Shown piece by piece: positions 9,681-19,869 of a stretch of 64,000 bases of DNA. The stretch is from assembly GCF_037860835.1 (NCBI RefSeq), contig NZ_JBBEOG010000002.1, positions 1 through 64,000 of the forward strand, read 5' to 3'. The stretch's first letter is position 1. Each line of letters opens with the position of its first letter. The DNA is from Aquipuribacter nitratireducens (lineage in GTDB: Bacteria > Actinomycetota > Actinomycetes > Actinomycetales > JBBAYJ01). Under the pieces are notes generated by a model. The model saw only the letters and a list, made by a program, of their open reading frames with translations. It had not been told where the DNA came from and ran no database searches. Both the position numbers and the translations under genes were made by a program.

Positions 9681-11582
9681 ATGCCGCGGGTGCACAGCCC
9701 GACCAGCCTCGTCACCCGCCCCGAGCTCACCGGCACCTTCGGGATGGTGGCGAGCACCCACTGGCTCGCGACCGCGGTCGGGCAGTCGGTCCTCGAGCGC
9801 GGGGGCACCGCGGTCGACGCCGCCGCCGCGACCGGTCTCGCGCTGCAGGTCGTCGAACCGCACCTCAACGGGCCCGCAGGAGAGGTCCCGGTGATCGTCC
9901 GCCCGGCGGGCGGGCCGGTCCACGTCGTGTGCGGCCAGGGCACCGCACCGGCCCGTGCGAGCGTCGACGCGGTCGTCGACCTCGGCCTCGACCACGTCCC
10001 CGGCACGGGGCTGCTCGCTGCCACCGTGCCGGGCTCCTTCGGCGCGTGGGCGCTGCTCGTCCAGCGGTGGGGCACGTGGTCCGTCGCCGACGTCCTCGGC
10101 CCGGCGATCTCCCTCGCCGCCGACGGCGCGCCCGTCCTCGACCGCGTCGAGGCCACCCTGCAGCGCATGGCGGGCCACTTCCGCGAGCACTGGGGGACGT
10201 CGGCGGAGACCTACCTCGTCGGGGACGGGCCCGACGGGGTGCCCCGGGCCGGGACCCGGCTGCGGCTGCCGGTGCTCGCGGAGACGTACCGCCGTGTCGT
10301 CGACGCGGCGGGGACCGGGCCGCACGAGCAGCAGTGGGAGCGCGCCCGCGCCGCATGGTACGAGGGGTTCGTCGCCGAGGCGGTCGACGCGTTCTGCGCG
10401 AGGACGTCGTGGCTGGACTCCAGCGGCGAGGCCCACGGCGGGTTCCTCACCGGGGCCGACATGGCGGCGTGGCACGCCACCGTCGAGGAGCCCGCCACCC
10501 TCGACCTCGCCCAGCACCCCGGCGTCACCGTGTGCAAGACGGGCGCGTGGGGACAGGGCCCGGTCATGCTGCAGGTCCTCGGCATGCTCGGCGCGCTCGG
10601 CGTCGGCACCGGGCCGCTCGCCGACGCGGAGGGCCGGGAGGACCCGGCGTGGCTGCACGCGTGGGTCGAGGCGACGAAGCTCGCGCTCGCCGACCGCGAG
10701 GCGTGGTTCGGGGACTCCGGCGACGACCCGCCGCCGCTCGCCGACCTCCTCGACCCCGCCTACCTCGCCGCCCGCGCCGGTGAGATCGGCACGCACGCCG
10801 ACCTCGGCGCGCACGGACTACGCCCCGGCGCCCCCGGCGGGCGCGCGCCCGTGCTGCCGACGTCGGTGACGGCGTCGTGGGCGGACTGGTGCGCGGGCCG
10901 TGCCGGTGCGGCCGCGGGTGCCGGTGCGGGGGAGCCGACCGTCGACCGAGCGGGCGTCACCCGCGGCGACACCGTCCACCTCGACGTCGTCGACCGCTGG
11001 GGCACCGTGGTGTCGGCGACACCGAGCGGGGCGTGGCTGCAGTCCAGCCCCGTGGTCCCGGCGCTCGGCTTCCCGCTCGGCACCCGGGGGCAGATGTTCC
11101 GGGTGGAGCCCGGGCTGCCCGCCTCGCTCCGTCCCGGCCGCCGGCCGCGGACGACGCTGTCGCCGACGCTCGTCCTCCGCGACGGGGAGCCGTGGCTCGC
11201 ACTCGGTACCCCCGGTGGTGACCAGCAGGACCAGTGGACGACCGTGAGCCTCGTCCGGATGCTCGCCGCCGCCGCCCACGGCCGCCGCGAGGGCGAGCGC
11301 CCGGCTGCTCTCACCCCGCTGCAGGCGGTGCTCGACGAGCCGATGCTCCACACCGACCACGCGCCCGGCTCCTTCCATCCGCGCGGCGCGGACCCGGGCA
11401 GCCTGCTCGTCGAGGACCGCACGGCGCCGCACGTCGTCGACGACCTGCGCCGGCGCGGCCACCGGGTCGCGACGGCGGACGGGTGGTCGCTCGGCCGTAC
11501 CTGCGTCGTCGGGGTCGAGGGCGGGTTCCTCCGGGCCGCGGCGAACGCGCGCGGCGCCCAGGGGTACGCCGCCGGTCGCTGA
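9681..11582 (+). CDS. Gamma-glutamyltransferase family hydrolase
   Basis: 633 aa from ATG 9681 (GTG 9690 is an alternative). This Ntn-hydrolase makes one precursor that cleaves itself; the new N-terminal Thr is predicted in GDTVHLDVVDRWGTVVSATP around residue 430. Other family landmarks are GMVASTHWLATAVGQSVLERGG, GTAVDAAAATGLAL, TVPGSFGAWALL, SLRPGRRPRTTLSPTL and LGTPGGDQQDQW. No signal peptide is evident, so it is probably cytoplasmic, unlike periplasmic GGT. Actinobacterial members of this branch may act on gamma-glutamyl compounds or as acylases. It is 14 kb from the poly-gamma-glutamate locus, so a link to polymer turnover is only speculative. Confidence 0.88.
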   Translation: MPRVHSPTSLVTRPELTGTFGMVASTHWLATAVGQSVLERGGTAVDAAAATGLALQVVEPHLNGPAGEVPVIVRPAGGPVHVVCGQGTAPARASVDAVVDLGLDHVPGTGLLAATVPGSFGAWALLVQRWGTWSVADVLGPAISLAADGAPVLDRVEATLQRMAGHFREHWGTSAETYLVGDGPDGVPRAGTRLRLPVLAETYRRVVDAAGTGPHEQQWERARAAWYEGFVAEAVDAFCARTSWLDSSGEAHGGFLTGADMAAWHATVEEPATLDLAQHPGVTVCKTGAWGQGPVMLQVLGMLGALGVGTGPLADAEGREDPAWLHAWVEATKLALADREAWFGDSGDDPPPLADLLDPAYLAARAGEIGTHADLGAHGLRPGAPGGRAPVLPTSVTASWADWCAGRAGAAAGAGAGEPTVDRAGVTRGDTVHLDVVDRWGTVVSATPSGAWLQSSPVVPALGFPLGTRGQMFRVEPGLPASLRPGRRPRTTLSPTLVLRDGEPWLALGTPGGDQQDQWTTVSLVRMLAAAAHGRREGERPAALTPLQAVLDEPMLHTDHAPGSFHPRGADPGSLLVEDRTAPHVVDDLRRRGHRVATADGWSLGRTCVVGVEGGFLRAAANARGAQGYAAGR

Positions 11583-11664
11583 CAGCCCCTGACCTGCGGT
11601 GTCACGACGCGGCGCGCCGCGCGGTTCCTGACGTGGGCCACGAGGTCTGCAACACTCGGCTGCC

Positions 11665-12114
11665 GTGAGACCCCGACCCACCCGCCCCCTCGCCGTGGCG
11701 GCCGCCGCGCTGCTGGCGGCGGCCGGGGTCGCAGGCTGCGCCGAGGCGGAGCAGGCGGCGCGCGGCGTCGTCGAGCAGGCGGCCCGGGACGCCGTCGCCG
11801 AGGCGGAGCAGGCGGCAGGCACGGCCGCGGAGGAGTCGGCGCGGGCGGCTGCGGGGGACGCCGTCGACGAGGCCCTCCAGCGCGCGAACGGCACGTGCGA
11901 CCAGCTGCTCGACGTGCCCGTCCGGACCCGGGAGGAGAACGCGGGGGCGCTGCTGCGCGCCTACTGGCTGACCGAGCTCACTGCCGACACGCCCTCCCCG
12001 GAGACGATCGAGGCGTTCCACGACGCGGTCGTCGAGCGCTGCGAGGACTCTCTCGAGACGCAGGCGGCCGACATCATCAGCGAGGTCTGGGACACCGGCG
12101 AGTTCGCGCCGTGA
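11665..12114 (+). CDS. Secreted lipoprotein with coiled-coil region, unknown
   Basis: 149 aa from GTG 11665. Residues 1-25 form a lipoprotein signal ending LAAAGVAGC. Residues 26-75 are an Ala/Glu-rich helix with heptad-like repeats (AEQAARGVVEQAARDAVAEA), possibly a coiled coil or spacer. The C-terminal part has two cysteines (NGTCDQLL and VERCEDS) and an acidic end. No known domain recognised. It is monocistronic and converges on the metalloprotease, with a shared terminator hairpin at 12122-12140. Confidence 0.75.
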   Translation: MRPRPTRPLAVAAAALLAAAGVAGCAEAEQAARGVVEQAARDAVAEAEQAAGTAAEESARAAAGDAVDEALQRANGTCDQLLDVPVRTREENAGALLRAYWLTELTADTPSPETIEAFHDAVVERCEDSLETQAADIISEVWDTGEFAP

Positions 12115-12121
12115 CGTCGAT

Positions 12122-12140
12122 CTGACGGGTGTGCCGTCAG
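12122..12140. terminator. Bidirectional terminator-like hairpin
   Basis: CTGACGG (12122-12128) and CCGTCAG (12134-12140) form a perfect 7-bp stem with a 5-nt loop, eight bases after the lipoprotein stop and overlapping the metalloprotease stop on the other strand. There is no T-run, as is usual for actinobacterial terminators. Confidence 0.6.
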
Positions 12141-14221
12141 GGCACCGTCACCGTCGTGTCCGCGCTCGGCGACGCGGGCTCGACAGGGGCGCCCTCGACC
12201 GACGGCACCCACGCCCGGAAGGAGTAGGTCCCGGGCGGCAGCGCGACGGGCACGACGAACTCGCCGGCGCCGTTCTCCGTCGCGGCCGCCTCGGTCGTGC
12301 CGAACGCCCGGCGGACACCGCCCTGGCGCACCTCCCACGCGACGGTGCCGGGTGACGTCGCCGTGCCGCCGAACACCGTGGCCGGCACGGTGCTGCCGTC
12401 GTCGGCGGCCTGCACCGTCGGGGTGCGGAGCTCGACCTGCCGTCCGCCCGACGGCTTGGTCGGGCTCGCGGGGGCGTTGCCGTCGCGCGTGACGACGATG
12501 GTCGCGCCCGTCCCGGACTGGTTCTCCACGCGCACGGTGGTACGACCCGACGCGGTCCGCAGCGTCGTCCCCGGCCGCAGCGCCGAGCGCCAGTCGTCCG
12601 TGCGCGTGCCGGAGGTCACGGAGCCGTCGACGAGCAGGGTCTTGCGCGGGTCCTTCGGGTGGCGCCGGGTGACGAGCACTCCGGCGTCGAGCCCCTTGTA
12701 GTTGCTGCCCAGCCACGCGTCCCACCCCGTCGCGACGCGGTACTCGACGTAGTACGTGGCCGTGCCCTCGTCGATGCGGAGCACCCGCAGCCCGGCGCCG
12801 GTCTGCGGCGCGATCCGCACCCGGACGGGCTCGGTGACGACGAGCCGCTCGGTCGAGCGGAGCAGGCCGAGGGCGTCGGCGTTCGGGGCGGACAGCGACC
12901 CGAGGTTGGCCCACGACACGCCCATGACGTCGTAGTAGTTCCGGTACTCGTGGTCGGCGCAGCCGCTCTGCCAGGCGCCCGAGGCGTAGGTGCCGTCGGC
13001 GGCGCCCGTGCACAGCAGGCCGTTGGCGTGCCCCAGGCCGAGGTTGTGCCCGAGCTCGTGGGCGATGATCGACGGGGTCGGGTAGCCGACCCACGTGCGG
13101 CCGCCGCTGTCCGGGCCCGCACCGACGGTGCCGAGCCCCGCCCCGCAGCCGTTCGACGGCGGGATGTAGAGCAGCAGGTGCGAGCGCGGACCGGGCGTCC
13201 AGCCGACGGCGTCCGCGACCTCGTCCCACACCCCGAACGCGTCGGAGCACGGCGCGGAGAACGTCGTCCAGCCGACCTGGCGGACCACCCGGAAGGCGCG
13301 CTGGCCGCGGCTCTGCTGGTCCCACCAGGTGCCCGCGCGGGTGACGGCGTCGGCGAGGGCGGTGGTCGTCGTGGTGTCGGCCGACCCGCTGCGGGGCCGG
13401 GCGAGGACGACGGTGACGTCGTGCACCTGGGCGGCCGCGGCGACGCCGAAGACGTCGTCGCTGCCCGCGCCGAACACCGCCTCGTCGGCGGCGGGCGCGA
13501 CGACCTCCGCGTCGACGAGTCCCTGCCACGCGTGGACGGCCTCCGAGCCGCTCCGGGGGCCCAGGTCGGCGGTCACGACGGCGCCGTCGGGCAGCTCGGC
13601 GACGGACTCCTCCGGCACCCGGTACGCGAGGCCGTCCCCGACCTCGAGCCACGCCTGCTGCTCCGGCTCGACGTGAGCGGCGTCGGTGAGCGCCTCGCTG
13701 TGCGGCCCCGGCTCGTGGACCTCGGCCCACACGCGGACGAGGGTGCCGGTCACGCGGCCCGGTCCCTCGGTCGCGGGCAGGGAGGCGCGGGGGGCCGGGC
13801 TCGTCGTCTGCTGCCGGCTCGTCGTCGACGGGACGTCCGGGACCGGCGCGGTCGCCGGGGTGCCGCCGGGGCCGGACACGGACGCGGTGGCGGGTACGGG
13901 TGCGGTGTCGGGCGCGGAGGTGGTGACGGGTACGGACGTGGTGCCGGGCGCCGACGCGGTGCCGGGCGCCGACGGGGTGCCGGGCGCCGACGGGGTGCCG
14001 GCCTCGTGCGCCGGCTCCGCGCCGGCGGTGACGTCAGGGGCCGGTGTCGCCGGCTGCGTGACCGGCGGGCTGACCGCCGCGCCCGGAGCGACAGTGCCCG
14101 CCACCACGCCGCCGTCCGGCGCGGCCGGGACCTGCGTGCCGGGCACCGGCAGCCAGCCGCCCACGACGAGCGCCGTCGCGAGCGTGGCTGCGGTCGCCGT
14201 GCCGACGAGCCGTCGTCGCAC
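12137..14221 (-). CDS. Secreted zinc metalloprotease with Gmad2-like C-terminus
   Basis: 694 aa from GTG 14221, with AGGAGG 7 nt upstream. Residues 1-45 are a signal peptide (VRRRLVGTATAATLATALVV). Residues ~45-150 form a Pro/Thr/Ser linker with tandem PSAPGT-like repeats. The catalytic domain carries the zinc site HELGHNLGLGH followed by a Met-turn (YDVMGVSW), i.e. a metzincin-type peptidase. Several cysteines (APCSDAF, NGCGAGLG, LLCTGA, SGCADHE) suggest disulfides. The last ~100 residues (TATSPGTVAWEVRQGG to PPGTYSFRAWVPSVEG) resemble the Ig-like Gmad2 domain. It likely degrades extracellular proteins. Monocistronic. Its 5' side (14265-14315) has nested inverted repeats that could fold in the leader. 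Confidence 0.88.
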   Translation of the reverse strand: MRRRLVGTATAATLATALVVGGWLPVPGTQVPAAPDGGVVAGTVAPGAAVSPPVTQPATPAPDVTAGAEPAHEAGTPSAPGTPSAPGTASAPGTTSVPVTTSAPDTAPVPATASVSGPGGTPATAPVPDVPSTTSRQQTTSPAPRASLPATEGPGRVTGTLVRVWAEVHEPGPHSEALTDAAHVEPEQQAWLEVGDGLAYRVPEESVAELPDGAVVTADLGPRSGSEAVHAWQGLVDAEVVAPAADEAVFGAGSDDVFGVAAAAQVHDVTVVLARPRSGSADTTTTTALADAVTRAGTWWDQQSRGQRAFRVVRQVGWTTFSAPCSDAFGVWDEVADAVGWTPGPRSHLLLYIPPSNGCGAGLGTVGAGPDSGGRTWVGYPTPSIIAHELGHNLGLGHANGLLCTGAADGTYASGAWQSGCADHEYRNYYDVMGVSWANLGSLSAPNADALGLLRSTERLVVTEPVRVRIAPQTGAGLRVLRIDEGTATYYVEYRVATGWDAWLGSNYKGLDAGVLVTRRHPKDPRKTLLVDGSVTSGTRTDDWRSALRPGTTLRTASGRTTVRVENQSGTGATIVVTRDGNAPASPTKPSGGRQVELRTPTVQAADDGSTVPATVFGGTATSPGTVAWEVRQGGVRRAFGTTEAAATENGAGEFVVPVALPPGTYSFRAWVPSVEGAPVEPASPSADTTVTVP

Positions 14222-14264
14222 CGTGACACCTCCTGCGGGGCCGGGGCGGTCCCGCTCCCACGAC

Positions 14265-14315
14265 GGTGGTCGGGGCGCCCGGCCGCCCCGTTGAGGACCG
14301 GGGCGGACGACCACC
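14265..14315 (-). promoter_or_regulatory. Nested inverted repeats upstream of metalloprotease
   Basis: GGTGGTCG (14265-14272) and CGACCACC (14308-14315) are inverted copies. Inside lies CGGGGCG (14271-14277) with CGCCCCG (14284-14290). On the minus strand this would be a hairpin about 45 nt before the metalloprotease GTG. With such GC content chance stems are common, so support is modest. The rest of 14222-14420 holds no gene. Confidence 0.3.
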
Positions 14316-14420
14316 CGATGGCCTCACCCGCCCGGCGGAACGACTGCGGAGCGCGACGGGAAGCACCGGCCGCGTGGCGTCCCGTCGCCGTCAGCGCCGG
14401 GAAGTGGTGGGCTGGGGGGC

Positions 14421-15803
14421 ATGACCCGCAGCGACGCCCTCGTCCTCTTCGGGGCCACCGGCGACCTCGCGTTCAAGAAGCTGTTCCCCGCCCTCTACGA
14501 GCTGCAGGCGAAGGGACGCCTCGGTGTGCCCGTCATCGGGGTGGCGCTCAGCGAGGGCGACGACGAGACGCTCCGAGCCCGCGCCCGCGACTCCGTGCGC
14601 ACCCACGGGCGCCGCGACCCCGACCCCGAGCAGCTCGACGCCCTGTGCGCCGCACTGCGCTACGTCCAGGGCGACTACCTCAAGGACGACACGTACACGC
14701 GCCTGTGCGAGCGGCTCGAGGGGGCGGAGCACCCCGCGCACTACCTCGCGATCCCCCCGGCGCTGTTCCCGACGGTCGTCAAGGAGCTCGCCGAGCACGA
14801 CCTCGACACGGGCGCGCGCGTCATCATCGAGAAGCCGTTCGGTCGGGACCTCGCGAGCGCGTGCGAGCTCAACGCCGCCATCGCGACGGTGTTCGCCGAG
14901 GACCAGGTGTTCCGCATCGACCACTTCCTCGGCAAGGAGACCGTCGAGAACCTCCTGACGTTCCGCTTCGCCAACTCGCTCTTCGAGCCCGTGTGGAACC
15001 GCGACCACGTCGCGAGCGTCCAGATCACGATGGCCGAGTCGTTCGGGGTCGCCGGCCGCGGCGCCTTCTACGACTCCGTGGGCGCCGTCCGAGACGTCGT
15101 GCAGAACCACCTCCTGCAGATCCTCTGCGTGCTCGCGATGGAGCCACCGGCCGGCGGCGGAGCGGACCCCCTGCGCGACGAGAAGCTCAAGGTGCTGCGC
15201 GCGACGCGGCCGGTGACGCCCGACGACGTCGTGTACGGCCAGTTCGACGGCTACCTCGACGAGGACGGCGTGAAGCCCGACTCGCAGGTCGAGACGTACG
15301 CCGCGCTGCGCCTGTCGATCGACTCCTGGCGCTGGTCCGGGGTCCCGTGGTTCATCCGGACGGGGAAGATGCTCGCGAGCACGGCGCTGGAGGCCGTCGT
15401 CGAGCTGAAGCCGACGCCCACCCTGCTGTTCGCCGGCGAGGCAGCCCCCCGACCCCACCCCAACCTCATCCGCTTCCGCCTGGGCGGCTCCGGCGGGGTG
15501 TCGGTGTCGATCGAGGCGAAGCGCCCCGGCAAGACGTTCGCGACCAAGCCCGTCGACCTCCGCGTCGACTTCGAACCGAGCCTCGGGGAGAGCGACGACG
15601 CCTACGAGCGGCTGCTCGACGACATCCTCGACGGCAACCAGCGCCGCTTCGCGCGGCAGGACACCGTCGAGGAGGCGTGGCGGGTCGTGGAGCCGCTCAT
15701 CAGCGCGAGCATCCCCGTCTACGGCTACGCCCCGGGGAGCACGGGACCCAACGAGGCGGGACGGCTCCTGGAGTCCGGCCTGCACTGGTACGACCCCCGA
15801 TGA
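14421..15803 (+). CDS. zwf: Glucose-6-phosphate dehydrogenase
   Basis: 460 aa from ATG 14421. It oxidises glucose-6-phosphate to 6-phosphogluconolactone with NADP, the entry step of the oxidative pentose phosphate pathway. The dinucleotide fold begins [19 protein letters not shown]. The substrate/active-site block [15 protein letters not shown] holds the catalytic His-Asp. EKPFGRD and [16 protein letters not shown] are further signatures, and [12 protein letters not shown] closes the conserved core. Length is normal. It is not next to tal, tkt, opcA or pgl; the partner in its operon is a membrane transporter-like gene (4-nt overlap), so this may be a second, stand-alone G6PDH. Confidence 0.95.
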   Translation: MTRSDALVLFGATGDLAFKKLFPALYELQAKGRLGVPVIGVALSEGDDETLRARARDSVRTHGRRDPDPEQLDALCAALRYVQGDYLKDDTYTRLCERLEGAEHPAHYLAIPPALFPTVVKELAEHDLDTGARVIIEKPFGRDLASACELNAAIATVFAEDQVFRIDHFLGKETVENLLTFRFANSLFEPVWNRDHVASVQITMAESFGVAGRGAFYDSVGAVRDVVQNHLLQILCVLAMEPPAGGGADPLRDEKLKVLRATRPVTPDDVVYGQFDGYLDEDGVKPDSQVETYAALRLSIDSWRWSGVPWFIRTGKMLASTALEAVVELKPTPTLLFAGEAAPRPHPNLIRFRLGGSGGVSVSIEAKRPGKTFATKPVDLRVDFEPSLGESDDAYERLLDDILDGNQRRFARQDTVEEAWRVVEPLISASIPVYGYAPGSTGPNEAGRLLESGLHWYDPR

Positions 15804-17113
15804 GCGCCGACACGACGACCACGACGACCACGACGACCGCGACGAAGGAGGACGTGGTGGACACGCCGACGCGCAGCCGCACGCAGGAACGCGCGTGGCG
15901 CAAGGACCGGTGGGCCGACCACTTCGGCCGCCTCGCGCTGCGCAGCGGCCAGGCGCTCCTCGTCGTCATCGCGTTCACGACGCTCGCGTACGCGCTCATC
16001 TTCCTGCGCGTCGTCGTCATCCCCGTCCTCATCGCGCTCATCCTCGGCGCGGCGCTCTGGCCGGTCGTGTCGTGGCTGGACCGCAGGGGGCTGCCGCGGG
16101 TCCTGTCGGTGCTCGTGACGTTCCTCGCCGCGCTCGGCATCATCGGCGGGGTCTTCACGCTCGTCGGTACTGCGGTGGCCGGCCAGGCCGACGAGCTGAC
16201 CGAAGGGGTGTCCGGCGGTCTCGAGCAGCTGCAGGAGCTCGGCGAGAACCTGCCGTTCGGCCTCACGCAGGCCGACGTCGACCAGCTGCTCGAGCAGGCG
16301 CGGAACGCCCTGCAGGGTGCGCAGATCGGCTCGGGTGTCCTGAGCGGGGCCACCGTGGCGGCGAACATCGCCACCGGGACCGTCCTCGCCCTCTTCGTCC
16401 TCTTCTTCGTGCTGAAGGACGGCGAGACGCTCTACCGCTGGCTCCGCGAGCAGCTGCCCGCGAGCACCCACGAGCGGGTCGACGCGGTCAGCGACCACTC
16501 CCTCCACGTCCTCGGCAGCTACGTGCGGGGGACCGCCCTCATCGCCTTCGTCGACGCGACCGGCATCGGCATCGCACTGGTCGTCCTCGACGTGCCGCTC
16601 GCGCTGCCCCTCGCGCTCATCACGTTCATCGCGTCGTTCGTCCCGATCGTCGGCGCCGTCTCCGCGGGTCTGCTCGCCGCGCTCGTCGCGCTCGTCGCCA
16701 ACGGGCCGGTCAACGCGCTGCTCGTGGTGGCGGCGATCGTCGTCGTCCAGCAGATCGAGGGCAACATCCTCCAGCCCTTCATCCAGGGCAAGGCGCTCAA
16801 GCTCCACCCGCTCGCGATCCTGCTGGCGGTGGCCGCCGGCACCATCGCCGCCGGCATCATCGGCGCGATCCTCGCGGTGCCGCTCCTCGCGGTGGCGTGG
16901 GGCGCGGTCACGGTGCTGCGGCGGCTGCGCGCCGAGCGGGACGGGCCGGTGCACGTCCACACCCACCGCCATCGTGGCGACACGGGCCCCGGCCACGGCG
17001 GTCCGCCGGAGCTCGCGACGGGGCACGCGCACGAGGTCGACGAGCCGGCCGCGCCGGACGGGCCGGACGGGCCCGACGAGCCCGCGGACACCCGGCAGGG
17101 CTCGCGCGCTTGA
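15800..17113 (+). CDS. AI-2E family (TqsA-like) membrane protein
   Basis: 437 aa from ATG 15800, overlapping the zwf stop (ATGA). The first 25 residues are a Thr run encoded by repeated ACG/ACC codons, so a later start (GTG near 15857) is possible. About eight membrane helices follow: [53 protein letters not shown], then [16 protein letters not shown] and a C-terminal bundle including [18 protein letters not shown] and the conserved [20 protein letters not shown]. The hydrophilic C-tail is His/Pro/Asp-rich ([12 protein letters not shown]). The family name comes from AI-2 export, but most members have unknown or ion-antiport roles. Confidence 0.9.
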   Translation: MSADTTTTTTTTTATKEDVVDTPTRSRTQERAWRKDRWADHFGRLALRSGQALLVVIAFTTLAYALIFLRVVVIPVLIALILGAALWPVVSWLDRRGLPRVLSVLVTFLAALGIIGGVFTLVGTAVAGQADELTEGVSGGLEQLQELGENLPFGLTQADVDQLLEQARNALQGAQIGSGVLSGATVAANIATGTVLALFVLFFVLKDGETLYRWLREQLPASTHERVDAVSDHSLHVLGSYVRGTALIAFVDATGIGIALVVLDVPLALPLALITFIASFVPIVGAVSAGLLAALVALVANGPVNALLVVAAIVVVQQIEGNILQPFIQGKALKLHPLAILLAVAAGTIAAGIIGAILAVPLLAVAWGAVTVLRRLRAERDGPVHVHTHRHRGDTGPGHGGPPELATGHAHEVDEPAAPDGPDGPDEPADTRQGSRA

Positions 17114-17140
17114 CCCTCACGCGACGTGAGGCGCCACGCT
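17110..17140 (+). promoter_or_regulatory. MerR/TipA-type promoter with operator in a 19-bp spacer
   Basis: TTGACC (17110-17115) and CACGCT (17135-17140) are separated by exactly 19 bp, the long spacer typical of MerR-activated promoters. Between them CCTCACG (17115-17121) and CGTGAGG (17125-17131) form a perfect dyad with a 3-bp centre. From memory, the Streptomyces tipA promoter carries a very similar CCTCACG-N3-CGTGAGG dyad. Transcription would begin near 17147, just before the regulator's start, so autoactivation by the downstream protein is the natural reading. Confidence 0.75.
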
Positions 17141-17159
17141 CCCCGTCATGAGGAGCACC

Positions 17160-17939
17160 ATGGCAGGCGTGGAGGGGCGCACCGTCGGGTCGGCCGCAGC
17201 GGCGGTCGGCACGAGCGTGCGCGCCCTCCACCACTACGACGCGATCGGCCTTGTGCGCCCCTCGGGGCGCACGACCGGCGGGTACCGCGTGTACTCCGAC
17301 GCCGACCTCGACCGGCTCCGCGCCGTGCTCGTGTACCGCGAGCTCGACGTGCCGCTGGAGGAGGTCGGGGTGCTCCTCGACGCGGACGACGAGGCGCGCC
17401 GGCAGGTCCTCGAGGACCAGCTGGTGCTCGTCGGCGCCCGCATCGACCGCCTGCAGCAGGTGCGGGCGGCGCTGGAGAGGGAGAGGGAGGCGCACGTGAG
17501 CGGCGTCAGGCTGAGCCAGGAGGAGAAGCGCGAGCTGTTCGGCGACTCCTGGACGGAGAACGAGCAGGAGTACGCCCGCGAGGCGCAGGAGCGCTGGGGC
17601 GACACCGACGCGTGGCGGCAGTCGCGCGAGCGATCCGCGCGCTACACGGCGGACGACTGGGCGCGGATGCGCGCGGAGGCGGACGAGATCGACGCGCGCT
17701 TCGTCGCGCTGCTGGGCGCCGGGGAGCCCGCCGACGGCCCGGCGGCCCGCGAGGCCGCGGAGGCGCACCGGCAGCTCATCAGCCGCTGGCACTACGACTG
17801 CACCCCCGAGATGCACGCGGCGCTCGGCCGCACGTACGTCGAGGACGAGCGGTTCACGGCCACGTACGAGGCGAAGGCGCCCGGTCTCGCGCAGTACGTG
17901 TCGACGGCCGTGCAGGCGAACGCGGCGGCGCGGGCCTGA
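17160..17939 (+). CDS. MerR-family regulator with TipAS drug-binding domain
   Basis: 259 aa from ATG 17160 (GAGGAG at 17150-17155); an ATG at 17148 is in frame but has no room for a ribosome site. The N-terminal MerR winged helix (residues ~6-75) reads VGSAAAAVGTSVRALHHYDA, GLVRPSGRTTGGYRVYSDAD. A long dimerisation helix follows (ARIDRLQQVRAALEREREAH). The C-terminal TipAS domain (residues ~115-259) starts LSQEEKRELFGDSWTENEQE and carries the RWGDTDAWRQSRERSARYTADDW block. TipA proteins bind thiopeptide-like antibiotics and activate their own promoter. The operator at 17115-17131 fits that model. Confidence 0.92.
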   Translation: MAGVEGRTVGSAAAAVGTSVRALHHYDAIGLVRPSGRTTGGYRVYSDADLDRLRAVLVYRELDVPLEEVGVLLDADDEARRQVLEDQLVLVGARIDRLQQVRAALEREREAHVSGVRLSQEEKRELFGDSWTENEQEYAREAQERWGDTDAWRQSRERSARYTADDWARMRAEADEIDARFVALLGAGEPADGPAAREAAEAHRQLISRWHYDCTPEMHAALGRTYVEDERFTATYEAKAPGLAQYVSTAVQANAAARA

Positions 17940-18001
17940 GCGAGGCGTCCCGGGCGGTGGACACGCTGTCCACCCCCCGGGACGCCCCGTACCCTGGCGG
18001 C

Positions 18002-19476
<1,475 letters not shown>

Positions 19477-19477
<1 letters not shown>

Positions 19478-19869
19478 TGCCCCTCGGCCGTGCGGCACGG
19501 CCCGAGGAGCACCGCGGTCTCGCGGCGCTCCTGGTCGGCGCCGGGGTGCTGCACGTGCTGAGGCCCAGGGTCTTCGACGCCATCGTGCCGCGCTGGCTCC
19601 CGCCCTCCCAGCGGTTCTGGACGCTCGCCAGCGGGGTCGCGGAGGTCGGTACCGGGCTTGCCGTCGCCCACCCCCGCACGCGCCGCCTCGGTGGCCTCGC
19701 CGCGGCCGGCCTGTTCGTCGCCGTCTTCCCCGGCAACCTGTGGATGGCGTGGTTGTGGCGCCGCCGGCCCTGGCCCTACCGGGCCGCGGCGCTCGCCCGC
19801 CTACCGCTGCAGGCGCCGCTCGTCGCGTGGGGCGTGCGGGTCTCCCGCGCGGCCGTCCCAGGCGGCTGA
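19477..19869 (+). CDS. DoxX-like small membrane protein
   Basis: 130 aa from GTG 19477, which shares its first base with the gltD stop (TAGTG), implying coupled translation. About four membrane segments: GLAALLVGAGVLHVL, FWTLASGVAEVGTGLAVA, LGGLAAAGLFVAVFPGNLWM, and a C-terminal LARLPLQAPLVAWGVRV. The motif PRVFDAIVPRWLPPSQRFWT resembles DoxX/DUF4267-type membrane proteins linked to redox or sulfur metabolism. Its function is unknown; the association with gltD may be incidental. It overlaps the end of the convergent MFS gene by 69 bp. Confidence 0.8.

Noticed and set aside
12659-15799. Plus-strand frame antisense to the metalloprotease and running on through zwf in another frame
   Set aside because: Product is Arg/Ala/Pro-rich with no domain; only its last part, the AI-2E gene from 15800, is real.
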